Positions 17,339-26,060 of a stretch of DNA of 64,000 nucleotides are shown here, piece by piece. Positions within the stretch are counted from its first letter, which is position 1, and every line of letters begins with the position of its first letter. A program made the translations under genes and the position numbers. The notes beneath the pieces were generated by a model. It had not been told where the DNA came from, searched no databases, and was given only the letters and a program-made list of their open reading frames with translations. Location of the stretch: positions 3,132 through 67,131 of the forward strand of contig DASVCR010000081.1 in the NCBI GenBank assembly GCA_036381515.1, written 5' to 3'. Source of the stretch: ZC4RG20 sp036381515. Its GTDB lineage: Bacteria > Pseudomonadota > Gammaproteobacteria > Steroidobacterales > Rariloculaceae.

Positions 17339-18397
17339 TCAGCCGACGTGCTCTGCGCGCACGTTCAGGACGGCGCGGCTTCGGACGAACTGGGTCATGA
17401 CCCATTTCTCGCCGCGGGTCGGCGGCCGTCCCGCATGAACCATCCTCTGGTCCGGCCGTCCGTCCGGCAACGCGTTCGTGAAGTACAACGCCTCGCGGCG
17501 ACGGCCCTTGTGACGCACGCCGAGCTCCGGGAACTCCGTCTCGCCGCCGGCGTAGTCGTCGTTCAGATAGACCAGGAAGGTGACTATGCGCTCGCCGCGA
17601 GTCGCAATCTCGTGCTCGTACTGCGGCATCCGAGGGTTGACCCAATCGTAGTGCTCCGTGATCTCCTGGCCGACCGCGTAATGCAGGATCGACGGCCCCT
17701 CCATGTTGTGGACCGGCACGCCCAGGACGCCGGCCATCCGATGCTGGATCGCGATCAGCACGACGTCCGTGTCCATCAGATCGAATCCCGTCGCGCTGTT
17801 CGTACGCATTCGATCGGGTACGTTTCCCCCGCGGACCGGATCATAGATCAGCGCGCGCCGCAATCGACCGCGCGCGCGAGCGATCAACCAGTCGCACACG
17901 TCGCCCGGCACGAAGTCCGGGAAGCATCGCACCGTCGGCGCTTCGTGCAGCGTGATTCCGGGCAGCGGTACGAGCCATGCAGCGAGATCGATCCGTTCGG
18001 CCAGGCCGCGCCAGCCTTCCGGCGGCGCCTCGGCTCCCGGCGGACGCCCGGCCAGCACGTTGAGCTGACCGCGTGCGGCCGCAGCCCCCTGATCGGCGGC
18101 GCGGACGAGCAACGCGAGCGCACCCGGCCAGCTTTGCTCCATGTACGCGCCGAGCGCAACCATCGGCGCGAGTCGCATGGCCGCCTCCGCGCTTCCCGCG
18201 CGCATCGCTTCGACGAGAAGGCGCGTGCCGTCCCGCGGAAGCAGCGGCGCGCGGTCCCCGACGACGAGCCGTGCGCCGAGCTCCGTCATCGCGTCGATAT
18301 CGCCGGATTGCGTTGCGCGGGCGAGCGCGTCGACGGCTTCGTCGTGTCGGCCCGCCGCGTCGTGCTCCGCGGCGAGCACGGTGGCAGCGGATGGCAT
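17339..18397 (-). CDS. Prolyl 4-hydroxylase-like 2OG-Fe(II) oxygenase, copy 2
   Basis: This paralogue of the gene at 14775-15785 has the same two-part plan: a helical Sel1-like N-terminus, then a P4Hc domain with His249 and Asp251 (EHYDW), His321 (VHAGRPP) and Lys331 (GEKW). ATRGERIVTFLVYLNDDY is nearly the same in both. All key residues are intact in both copies, so both are probably active. AGGGAGGA lies six bases before the ATG at 18397. It is the first gene of the minus-strand run leading to the TonB receptor. Confidence 0.87.
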   Translation of the reverse strand: MPSAATVLAAEHDAAGRHDEAVDALARATQSGDIDAMTELGARLVVGDRAPLLPRDGTRLLVEAMRAGSAEAAMRLAPMVALGAYMEQSWPGALALLVRAADQGAAAARGQLNVLAGRPPGAEAPPEGWRGLAERIDLAAWLVPLPGITLHEAPTVRCFPDFVPGDVCDWLIARARGRLRRALIYDPVRGGNVPDRMRTNSATGFDLMDTDVVLIAIQHRMAGVLGVPVHNMEGPSILHYAVGQEITEHYDWVNPRMPQYEHEIATRGERIVTFLVYLNDDYAGGETEFPELGVRHKGRRREALYFTNALPDGRPDQRMVHAGRPPTRGEKWVMTQFVRSRAVLNVRAEHVG

Positions 18398-18477
18398 CGA
18401 CGTCCTCCCTTCGCCGAGTCCACGCCAATATGTACACCAATGGGGCGCGAGCTGTCGAACGCGGGCCAGCCGAAGGA

Positions 18478-18526
18478 GGTGCCCGGCACCATTCCCGGCG
18501 AACAAGGTGTCCGGCACGATTTTTCC
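18478..18526. repeat. Variant REP-like pair (GTGCCCGGCACC / GTGTCCGGCACG)
   Basis: GGTGCCCGGCACC (18478-18490) and AAGGTGTCCGGCACGATTTTT (starting 18504) are diverged members of the GTGTCTGACACC repeat family seen elsewhere in the window. Here they lie in the divergent space between the second dioxygenase gene and fbp. Confidence 0.6.
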
Positions 18527-18613
18527 GGTCGGGGGTTGTGCTTACCATAGGCGGCCGGGATACCAACGAAAAAGCGCGTCCAAAGACGAGGCGCAACGGA
18601 GGCTCCGACCGAC

Positions 18614-19612
18614 ATGAGCAACAGCGAAGCGATTCGCGACATCACGACGCTGCAGAGCCACATTCTCGAGCACGGCTTCGATCAGCCGGACGACGGCAAC
18701 ACGCTGTCGTGGATCCTCTCGGCGCTGTCGATCTCGGCGAAGATCATCGCGGCCGAGGTGCGGCGCGCGCGGCTCGTCGACGTCCTCGGCGAGGCGGGGA
18801 CCGCGAACGTGCAGGGAGAAGCGCAGCAGAAGCTCGATGTGATCGCGAACGAGATCCTGCTGCGGACGCTAGGCCGGCGCGAGGGCGTCGCGATCGTCGC
18901 GTCCGAGGAGAACGAGGAGCCTGCGATCATCCGCCACGAGCGCCACGGGCCGCGGCGCTACTGCGTGCTGTTCGATCCGCTCGACGGCTCGTCGAACCTC
19001 GACGTCTGCGGAGCCGTCGGCACGATCTTCAGCATCGTCCGGCAGGACCGGCGCGCCGAGCAGCCGGAAGCGTCTCTGTTGCAGCCGGGGTCCGAGCAGG
19101 TCGCAGCCGGCTACGTGCTGTACGGCTCGTCGACCGTGTTCACGCTGACGCTCGGCCGCGGCGTCGACATGTTCGTCCTAGACCCGAGCATCGGCGCGTT
19201 CGTCCGCACCGAGCGCGGCCTCACGATCCCGAAGGCGAGCAAGAGCTACTCGGTCAACGAGGGCAATCGCCTGTCGTTCCCGGAGGGCTACCAGCAGTAT
19301 CTGCATTGGGCGCAGCAGCACGGCTACTCGTCGCGCTACGTCGGCACGATGGTGGCCGACGTGCATCGGATCCTGTTGAAGGGCGGCGTGTTCATGTATC
19401 CGCCGACGCAGAAGGCGCCCCGCGGGAAGCTGCGGCTCCTCTACGAGGCGAATCCGATGGCGATGGTCATCGAGCAGGCGGGCGGCAAGGCCTACGCCGC
19501 GCCCGGCACGCGGATACTCGACATCAAGCCGGACGACATCCATCAGCGCGTGCCCGTCGTGCTCGGCAGCCCGGACGAGGTCGACCGTGTCATGGAGCTG
19601 GTGGGACAATAA
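18614..19612 (+). CDS. fbp: Fructose-1,6-bisphosphatase, class I
   Basis: This enzyme hydrolyses fructose 1,6-bisphosphate to fructose 6-phosphate in gluconeogenesis. The 332-residue length is standard. The metal-binding segment DPLDGSSNLD (from Asp121) and the SEENEE region (about 97-102) match class I enzymes, as do the sugar-binding YVGTMVADVHRILLKGG and LRLLYEANPMAMVIEQAGG. It lies upstream of a small membrane protein on the same strand and faces away from the dioxygenase run. Confidence 0.96.
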   Translation: MSNSEAIRDITTLQSHILEHGFDQPDDGNTLSWILSALSISAKIIAAEVRRARLVDVLGEAGTANVQGEAQQKLDVIANEILLRTLGRREGVAIVASEENEEPAIIRHERHGPRRYCVLFDPLDGSSNLDVCGAVGTIFSIVRQDRRAEQPEASLLQPGSEQVAAGYVLYGSSTVFTLTLGRGVDMFVLDPSIGAFVRTERGLTIPKASKSYSVNEGNRLSFPEGYQQYLHWAQQHGYSSRYVGTMVADVHRILLKGGVFMYPPTQKAPRGKLRLLYEANPMAMVIEQAGGKAYAAPGTRILDIKPDDIHQRVPVVLGSPDEVDRVMELVGQ

Positions 19613-19695
19613 CGGCGAGCCCCGGCACGCTCGACGCGAGCACGCGGGTCGGCACTCGATCAGGCCGACCGGGAAGGATCTCCGAGGAGAATCGA

Positions 19696-20031
19696 ATGCA
19701 TAATCGGCTCCAGCGCGCGCTCGCGCGCCGTGAACGGGTGAGACGCACGCGCGACTACGCGTGGACGGTTTTCGCGGCGGCCCTCGCCGCCGCGGTCTTC
19801 GGCTGGATCTTGCTGATCGATCACGTGGTCTCCGACACGCGGACGGCGTGGTGGATCGTGCTCGTGTACGCGGTCTTCGCGCTCGTCGGCAGCGCGCTCG
19901 CGTTTCGCGCGTTCGGCGCCGCGATGCGCCTCGCGCGCCAGGTCGACGCGCATCCCCTCGAGTCTGCCGACGACGCGGCGGACCGTCCGGTGTCGGTCTG
20001 GGACGAGATCTGGGGGCGTCACCGCGGCTGA
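19696..20031 (+). CDS. Small two-helix membrane protein, unknown
   Basis: The 111-residue protein has an Arg-rich N-terminus (RLQRALARRERVRRTRDY) and two hydrophobic helices (about 22-45 and 51-72). It ends with an acidic tail containing DDAADRPVSVWDEIWGRHRG. GAGGAG lies 6 bases before the ATG at 19696. It follows fbp by 83 bases and may be co-transcribed. I do not recognise a family; the plan suggests a small inner-membrane protein. Confidence 0.6.
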   Translation: MHNRLQRALARRERVRRTRDYAWTVFAAALAAAVFGWILLIDHVVSDTRTAWWIVLVYAVFALVGSALAFRAFGAAMRLARQVDAHPLESADDAADRPVSVWDEIWGRHRG

Positions 20032-20090
20032 GGCCGTCGCGATCGGGCGACGGGCTCGCTGATCCGCGCGCGACGCGCGATCCGCCCGCC

Positions 20091-20876
20091 CTAATGCGTC
20101 ATCGCGTAGATCACGTAGTTGACGCCGTACCGATACGCGAGCGCGGTCATCTCGAGCGGATAGTACGGGTCGTTCGCGTGCTCCCACGCGTCGCCCATGT
20201 CGATGTTGAAGTTGATCGCGACCATGAGCCGTCCGTCGTCGTCGTAGATGCCGCGCCAGCGGGGCGGCCCTTCCATCTGCGGCGTCATGCCGGGCCCCCG
20301 CAGGTGCCGCTGCCCGGGGATCTGCGTGCGGTTGTCGAGCGGGAAAATGATCTCGAGGAGCGGGTCGTCTTCCGGGATGTCGACGATCGCGCTGCCCGGC
20401 AGCACGCGGCGGATCGCCGCCTCGAAGATCGGCCACTCCCACTCGCTGTGGAAGTCGTCGACGACGAGAAAGCCGCCGCGAAGCAGGTATTCGCGCAGCC
20501 GCTCCGCCTCGGCGTCGGTCGGCGTCCAGTACCCTTGGCCGACCTGCTGCACGAACAGCCACGGGTAATCGAAGAGCCGCTCGTCGGTCAGCTCGAGCTG
20601 CCGGCTGTCCTCGGCGACCGAGAGCCGCGTGAACCGCTCGAGCGCGGGCAGGAAGTTCATCTCGGCCTCGGGGTAGTCGATCGCCCACCACGGCATCCGC
20701 CAGCCGCGCGAGCCGCCTCCGCCGCTCGTCGCGTAGATCATCCGGGCCATGTGGAACTCGGCCTCGGGCGCATCGCCGGTCGCCTCGGGCATCCGCGACT
20801 GGCTCGACGCGATGCCCGCGACGAGCACGGCGGCCGCGGCAACGAACGGAAGGCGTGCGCGAAGCCGTCGGCCCAT
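20091..20876 (-). CDS. DUF4159 domain secreted protein
   Basis: A signal peptide (about residues 1-25, with a twin-Arg-like MGRRLRARLPF start) is followed by the DUF4159 domain: FHMARMIYATSGGGG, FVQQVGQGYW, LREYLLRGGFLVVDDFH and AINFNIDMGDAWEHANDPYYP. The family is a ThuA/gasdermin-unrelated glutamine-amidotransferase-like fold of unknown role. Its start codon overlaps the stop of the N-carbamoylputrescine amidase gene (TGATG), so translation is coupled and it is the last gene of the polyamine operon. A link to polyamines is not otherwise evident. Confidence 0.8.
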   Translation of the reverse strand: MGRRLRARLPFVAAAAVLVAGIASSQSRMPEATGDAPEAEFHMARMIYATSGGGGSRGWRMPWWAIDYPEAEMNFLPALERFTRLSVAEDSRQLELTDERLFDYPWLFVQQVGQGYWTPTDAEAERLREYLLRGGFLVVDDFHSEWEWPIFEAAIRRVLPGSAIVDIPEDDPLLEIIFPLDNRTQIPGQRHLRGPGMTPQMEGPPRWRGIYDDDGRLMVAINFNIDMGDAWEHANDPYYPLEMTALAYRYGVNYVIYAMTH

Positions 20877-21784
20877 CACTTCTCCTCTATGAACCGCTCG
20901 GTCAGCTCGGAGTAGGCGTCGATCCGCCGGTCGCGCAGGAACGGCCAGCCGACCCTGAACGACTCCATGTCGCGCAGATCGACCTCCTCGACGAGCACGG
21001 CCTCGGCGTCCGCCGGCGCGCGCACGACGATGCGGCCGTCGGGCGCGGCGAGGAAGCTCTGTCCCCAGAACTCGATGCCGCCCTGCCCGTCCGGCGACGG
21101 CTCGAAGCCGACGCGGTTCACGGCCGCCACGAAGCAGCCGTTCGCGATCGCGTGGCTGCGCTGCATCGTCTCCCAGGCCTCGTGCTGCCGCGCGCCGTAC
21201 TCGGCCTTCTCCTCCGGATGCCAGCCGATCGCGGTCGGGTAGATCAAAAGCTCGGCGCCGCGGAGCGCCGTGAGCCGCGCGGCCTCCGGATACCACTGGT
21301 CCCAGCAGACCAGCACGCCGAGCTCGCCGGCGCCGGTCGCGAACGTCCTGAAGCCTAGGTCGCCCGGCGTGAAATAGAACTTCTCGTAGTAGCGCGGATC
21401 GTCCGGGATGTGCATTTTCCGGTACTTGCCGACGTAGCCGCGCCGGCCGTCGAGCACGGCCGCCGTGTTGTGGTAGAGGCCGGGCGCGCGCCGCTCGAAC
21501 AGGCTCGCGACGACCGTCACGTCGAGCTCGGCCGCCACCCCCGCGAGCCGCTCGGTCGTCGGTCCCGGCACGGGCTCCGCGAGAGCGAACTGCGCCGGGT
21601 CCTCGGTCTGGCAGAAGTAGCGGGAACGAAACAGCTCGGGCAGCACGACGAGCTTCGCGCCGCGGGCGGCCGCATCCCGAATGAACCCCTCCGCGCGCGA
21701 GACGTTCGCGTCCGGCGATTCCGTCATCGCCATCTGCACGAGCCCGACGGCGAGCGGCTTCGCCGCGGACCGCGCGCGGCTCAT
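20876..21784 (-). CDS. aguB: N-carbamoylputrescine amidase
   Basis: This nitrilase-family enzyme hydrolyses N-carbamoylputrescine to putrescine, ammonia and CO2. The Glu-Lys-Cys triad is Glu50 (VVLPELF), Lys123 (KYRKMHIPD) and Cys160 (VLVCWDQWYPE). The 302-residue length is normal. Its ATG overlaps the speA stop codon (ATGA), and it shares an operon with the arginine decarboxylase that feeds the pathway. Agmatine deiminase, which makes its substrate, is encoded two genes further upstream. Confidence 0.93.
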   Translation of the reverse strand: MSRARSAAKPLAVGLVQMAMTESPDANVSRAEGFIRDAAARGAKLVVLPELFRSRYFCQTEDPAQFALAEPVPGPTTERLAGVAAELDVTVVASLFERRAPGLYHNTAAVLDGRRGYVGKYRKMHIPDDPRYYEKFYFTPGDLGFRTFATGAGELGVLVCWDQWYPEAARLTALRGAELLIYPTAIGWHPEEKAEYGARQHEAWETMQRSHAIANGCFVAAVNRVGFEPSPDGQGGIEFWGQSFLAAPDGRIVVRAPADAEAVLVEEVDLRDMESFRVGWPFLRDRRIDAYSELTERFIEEK

Positions 21785-23769
21785 ACCCGATGCTCCTCGC
21801 GCTCCATGTTGCGCGAGTCGCAGTACGTGTTCGCCGCGAACGTCGCCATGTAGTAGTCGAGGATCTCCATGCCCTGGGTCGGCCGCACCACGCCCGCCTG
21901 GATCTTCCCGCGCACCAGCTCGCTCATGCGGCGGTGCAGGTCGTTCGGGAAGTACTGCACCTGCGCCAGCATATCCTGAATCGCCGTGCCCGGGATGATC
22001 TTCTCGATCCAGAAGTTGCCCGGCTCCTCGGCGTCCGCGTAAACGTGCGCCTCCGCGACGCGCCCGAACAGGTTGTGCGCGTCCCCGACGATGTCCTCGT
22101 ACGCCCCCATCAGGAAGAAGCCGAGGTAGTACGGCTGTTTCGGATCGAGCTTGTGCAGCGGCAGGAAGCGGTTGTCGTGGTAGCTCGAGACGTAGTGGCT
22201 GACCTTGCCGTCCGAGTCGCACGTGAGGTCGACCAGAAGCCCGCGCCGCTTCGGCTCCTCCTCGAGCCGGTCGATCGGCATGATCGGGAACGGCTGACCG
22301 ATCGCCCAGTGGTCGAGCATCGACTGGAAGACCGAGAAGTTGCAGAGGTACTGGTCGACGAGCACGCCCTCGAGCTCGATGATCTCCGGAGAGCTCGCGA
22401 GCTCCTCGTCCCGTTGCGCGGCCTTCAGAATGCGGTTGCAGACGCGCCAGTAGAGCGCCTCCGCGAGCGCCCGCTGCTCGAGCGGCAAGTAGCCGAGCGT
22501 GAACAGCGTGCCGACGTCGTCGAGCCGCTCCTTCGCGTCGTGATAGGCCTCGAGCAGCTCGCCGGACTTCTTGATCGACGGCAGGTAGTCGAGAATGCGG
22601 CCGAGCGCCTGCACGGTCTCCTCGACGTCGTCGGGAACGACGAGCTCCTGCGACGAATCGTCCTTCGCGTGCGCGCCGATCACCGGGACGATCAGCATCG
22701 AGTGATGCGCGGTGAGCGCGCGGCCGCTCTCCGTCACGAGGATCGGCATCGGCACCTCGTTCGCGTCACAGACCTCCTTGACCGTGAACACGACCGCGTT
22801 CGCGTACTCCTGCAGGCTGTAGTTGATGCCCGCGTCCTCCTCGAAGTGCCCCTTGTCGTAATTGACGCCGAGGCCGCCGCCGACGTCGAGATACTTCAAG
22901 CCGATGCCGCGGCGAATGAGCGACGCGTAGATCTGCGTGACCTCCTTCGTCGCCTGCTTCAGGACCTGGATGTCCGCGATCTGGCTGCCGATGTGGCAGT
23001 GGAGCAGCACGAGACTCTCCTTCATCCCGTTCTGCTCGAGCTCGCCGACGAGCCGCATCAGCTCGGTGACGGTCAGCCCGAACTTCGAGTTCGCGCCGGA
23101 GGACTCCGACCAGCGGCCCGAGCCCCGAGTCAGGAGCCGCACGCGGACGCCGAGCCGCGGCTTGAACGCCTTCTCGAACGCGAGGTTCTTGAGATCGGTG
23201 AACTCCGAGTACTTCTCGATCACCGGCACGACGTTCTGGCCGAGACGCTGCCCGTTGATCATCAGCGACAGCATCGTCCGGTCCTTGACGCCGTTGCAGA
23301 CGAGCAGCGTGTCGTTGTCGACGTGCGGCAGCGTCGCGAGGAGCTCGGCCTTCGACCCGCACTCGAGGCCCATCCCGTAAGGCTTACCGGCGTCGAGCAG
23401 CTCGTCGACGACCTCGTGCAGCTGGTTCACCTTGATCGGATAGACGCCGCGGTAGACGTTCTCGTAGCCGGACTCCGCGATCGCATCGCGGAACGCCTCG
23501 TTGATGCGCTTGACCTGCGCGCGCAGCACGTCCTGGAAACGGATCAGGATCGGGAACTGGATCCCCCGGCGACGCAGCTCCTGCACGATGTCGACGACGT
23601 CCATCGTCGTCGACGCCGAATCGAGCACGCGCACCGCGACGTGCCCGCGCTCGTTGATGAAGAAGTAGGGCTCGCCCCAGCTCGTGATGCGATAGAGCTC
23701 CGCCGAGTCGGCGATCGTCCACGGAGGGTTTTCCTGCGGCGTCGGAAGCGGTTCGGGTCGGGATGCCAT
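21781..23769 (-). CDS. speA: Biosynthetic arginine decarboxylase
   Basis: This PLP enzyme decarboxylates arginine to agmatine. Lys113 in YPIKVNQ binds the cofactor; KFGLT, CHIGSQ, DVGGGLGVNYD and VTESGRALTAHHSML are the other conserved parts of the fold-III decarboxylase. Its 662 residues match the SpeA family. It follows the deoxyhypusine synthase homologue by 7 bases and overlaps aguB by 4, so the three are one transcription unit. Confidence 0.96.
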   Translation of the reverse strand: MASRPEPLPTPQENPPWTIADSAELYRITSWGEPYFFINERGHVAVRVLDSASTTMDVVDIVQELRRRGIQFPILIRFQDVLRAQVKRINEAFRDAIAESGYENVYRGVYPIKVNQLHEVVDELLDAGKPYGMGLECGSKAELLATLPHVDNDTLLVCNGVKDRTMLSLMINGQRLGQNVVPVIEKYSEFTDLKNLAFEKAFKPRLGVRVRLLTRGSGRWSESSGANSKFGLTVTELMRLVGELEQNGMKESLVLLHCHIGSQIADIQVLKQATKEVTQIYASLIRRGIGLKYLDVGGGLGVNYDKGHFEEDAGINYSLQEYANAVVFTVKEVCDANEVPMPILVTESGRALTAHHSMLIVPVIGAHAKDDSSQELVVPDDVEETVQALGRILDYLPSIKKSGELLEAYHDAKERLDDVGTLFTLGYLPLEQRALAEALYWRVCNRILKAAQRDEELASSPEIIELEGVLVDQYLCNFSVFQSMLDHWAIGQPFPIMPIDRLEEEPKRRGLLVDLTCDSDGKVSHYVSSYHDNRFLPLHKLDPKQPYYLGFFLMGAYEDIVGDAHNLFGRVAEAHVYADAEEPGNFWIEKIIPGTAIQDMLAQVQYFPNDLHRRMSELVRGKIQAGVVRPTQGMEILDYYMATFAANTYCDSRNMEREEHRV

Positions 23770-23776
23770 CGGCGGT

Positions 23777-24748
23777 CTACTCCCCGAGAACGTAGGCGAA
23801 GATGAGCGGCGCGACGATCGTCGCGTCGGACTCGATGATGAACTTCGGCGTGTCGGCCGCGAGCTTGCCCCACGTGATTTTCTCGTTCGGCACGGCGCCC
23901 GAGTACGAGCCGTAGCTCGTAGTCGAATCGCTGATCTGGCAGAAGTAGGCCCACTTCGGCACGTCCTCGATGCGCAGATCCTGCTCGAGCATCGGCACGA
24001 CGCAGATCGGGAAGTCGCCGGCGATGCCGCCGCCGATCTGGAAGAAGCCGATCGGGGTCTCCCACGCGACGGCCTGGTACCACTCGGCGAGCTTCAGCAT
24101 GTACTCGATGCCCGACTTGACCGTCAGCGGGTTCCTGATGTCGCCCGAAATGCAGTGCCCCGCATACATGTTGCCGAGCGTCGAGTCCTCCCAGCCGGGC
24201 ACGAACAGCGGCAGATCGGCCTCGCACGCGGCGACGAGCCAGCTGTCCTTCGGGTCGATCTGATAGAACGGCTCGAGCTCGCCCGCCCGGATCGCCTCGT
24301 ACATGAACTCGTGCGGCAGGTACCGTGCGCCGGCCGCGTCGGCGGCCATCCAGCGCTTCAGCATGACGCTCTCGAGACGGCGCATCGCCTCGTGCTCGGG
24401 AATGCACGTGTCCGTCACGCGGTTCAGGTTCTGCTCGAGCAGGGCTTCCTCCTGCTCCGGCGACAGGTGCCGGTAGTGCGGGATGCGCACGTAGTGGTCG
24501 TGCGCGACGAGGTTGAACAGATCCTCCTCGAGGTTCGCGCCGGTGCACGAGATCGCGTGGACCTTGCCGCGCCGGATCATCTCCGCGAGAGACAGCCCGA
24601 GCTCGGCCGTGCTCATCGCGCCTGCCAGCGTGACGAGCATCCGCCCGCCGGAATCCAGATGGCGCACGTAGCCGCGCGCAGCGTCGACCAGCGCCGCACT
24701 GTTGAAGTGGCGGAAGTGGTGATCCAGAAAATCGGAAATGGCGCCCAT
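23777..24748 (-). CDS. Deoxyhypusine synthase homologue (bacterial polyamine enzyme)
   Basis: The 323-residue protein is a full deoxyhypusine synthase fold. The catalytic lysine region PNEKITWGKL places Lys295 at the position of the enzyme-imine lysine of eukaryotic deoxyhypusine synthase. NAD-binding HAISCTGANLEEDLFNLV and FFQIGGGIAGDFPI are present. Bacteria lack eIF5A, and such homologues are known or proposed to make homospermidine or spermidine-type polyamines from putrescine or agmatine derivatives. Its place between agmatine deiminase and speA supports that. GGAG lies 7 bases before the ATG at 24748. Confidence 0.88.
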   Translation of the reverse strand: MGAISDFLDHHFRHFNSAALVDAARGYVRHLDSGGRMLVTLAGAMSTAELGLSLAEMIRRGKVHAISCTGANLEEDLFNLVAHDHYVRIPHYRHLSPEQEEALLEQNLNRVTDTCIPEHEAMRRLESVMLKRWMAADAAGARYLPHEFMYEAIRAGELEPFYQIDPKDSWLVAACEADLPLFVPGWEDSTLGNMYAGHCISGDIRNPLTVKSGIEYMLKLAEWYQAVAWETPIGFFQIGGGIAGDFPICVVPMLEQDLRIEDVPKWAYFCQISDSTTSYGSYSGAVPNEKITWGKLAADTPKFIIESDATIVAPLIFAYVLGE

Positions 24749-24828
24749 CGCGATCTCCAGGCGGGAAACGGTGAGAGGGGGAAATCCGACAAGGTTAGAA
24801 AATAGACGACTCTCCCACAAGGGAACCC

Positions 24829-24881
24829 GAAAAATGTGTCAGACACATTTTCCGCTGGAAAATGTGTCTGACACGTTTTTC
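24829..24881. repeat. REP-like inverted pair, GTGTCAGACAC family
   Basis: Two copies of the palindrome (AAAATGTGTCAGACACATTTT and AAAATGTGTCTGACACG) lie 8 bases apart between the agmatine deiminase stop codon and the deoxyhypusine synthase homologue. Folded RNA would form two small hairpins or one larger one, and could partly separate expression of the two genes. Confidence 0.75.
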
Positions 24882-24888
24882 GGCGCCA

Positions 24889-25938
24889 TCAGGTGTCCAG
24901 CGGAGCCGGCACCTGCTGCGTCAGGCAGTGCAGCGCGCCGAGGCCGCCGACGAGCGCCCGGCAGTCGATCGGCACGATGCGCCGGCCCGGGAAACACGCC
25001 GCGAGCACGTCACGCGCGACGTCGTCCTGCGGGCACGCGAAGACCGGCAGCAGCACCTGCTCGTTCGCGATATAGAAGTTCGCGTAGCTCGCCGGCAGGC
25101 GCTCGTCGCCGTTGTAGACGGGCTCCGGCATCGGCAGCTCGACGACCTCGATCGGCCGGCCGCCGATCGTCACCGCGCGCAGCCGCTCGAGGTTCGCCGC
25201 GAGCGGCAGGTGGTTCGGATCGGCCGCGTTCGGCTCGACGACCGTCACGACCTTCCGCTCCGCGACGAACCGCGTCAGGTCGTCGATGTGCCCGTCCGTG
25301 TCGTCGCCGACGATCCCTTCGCCGAGCCAGACGATCTCGTCGACGCCGAATGCGTCCCGCAGCACGGCCTCGATGTCCGCCTTCGTCAGCCGCGGGTTGC
25401 GGTTCGGGTTGAGCAGGCACTGCTCGGTCGTCAGCAGCGCGCCCGCGCCGTTCACGTCGATCGAGCCGCCCTCGAGCACGACGTCGTACGCGACGCGCGG
25501 CACGCCGATCGCGTCCGCCATCCGCGCCGCGGCGACCCGGTCGAGATCGTACGGCGGATACTTGCCGCCCCACGCGTTGTACTCGAAGTCGAGCGCGACG
25601 AGCGGCGCCGCGCGGTCGCCGAGCACGAAGATCGGCCCGTGGTCGCGGACCCATGCGTCGTTCGTCGGGATACGGAAGTAGCGGATCCGCTCGGGCGGCG
25701 CGAGCGGGTCGAGCAGGCGCTTCACGTGCGTCTCGTGCTCGGCGTCGAGCACATTGATGTACACCTGCTCCGTCTCGGCGAGCGCGGCCGCCGCCCGGGC
25801 CATCGCGGGCTCGACGCCGTCGAAGACGCCCGGCCACGTGTCGCGATTGTGCGGCCACGACAGCCACGTCGCCGTGTGCGGCGCCCATTCCGGCGGCATG
25901 CGTCGGGACGGGCTCGCGCGTTCTTCGGCTCTCTCCAT
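24889..25938 (-). CDS. aguA: Agmatine deiminase
   Basis: This enzyme converts agmatine to N-carbamoylputrescine and ammonia. Cys338 (GLGALHCLTQQ) is the nucleophile, with the His in DDTDGHIDD and the acidic residue of VLEGGSIDVNG completing the site. NDAWVRDHGPIFV is a strong family signature. 349 residues is normal. A REP-like pair separates it from the deoxyhypusine synthase homologue (140 bases), so it may have its own transcript. With speA and aguB it completes arginine-to-putrescine conversion. Confidence 0.95.
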   Translation of the reverse strand: MERAEERASPSRRMPPEWAPHTATWLSWPHNRDTWPGVFDGVEPAMARAAAALAETEQVYINVLDAEHETHVKRLLDPLAPPERIRYFRIPTNDAWVRDHGPIFVLGDRAAPLVALDFEYNAWGGKYPPYDLDRVAAARMADAIGVPRVAYDVVLEGGSIDVNGAGALLTTEQCLLNPNRNPRLTKADIEAVLRDAFGVDEIVWLGEGIVGDDTDGHIDDLTRFVAERKVVTVVEPNAADPNHLPLAANLERLRAVTIGGRPIEVVELPMPEPVYNGDERLPASYANFYIANEQVLLPVFACPQDDVARDVLAACFPGRRIVPIDCRALVGGLGALHCLTQQVPAPLDT

Positions 25939-26060
25939 CGGCGGTGCTCGAGCGCTTCGGTTCCGGCGGCGCCGGTCCGGGACCGCCGCGGGGCCGCGGC
26001 GGTCGAAAGCGCGCAATGATAGCGCGCCGTCCGGCGGGTACAAGCGGCGGCCGAGCTTGT

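Noticed and set aside
21790..23805. 671-codon open frame on the plus strand
   Set aside because: Antisense to speA; composition is that of a shadow frame, whereas speA has all catalytic motifs.
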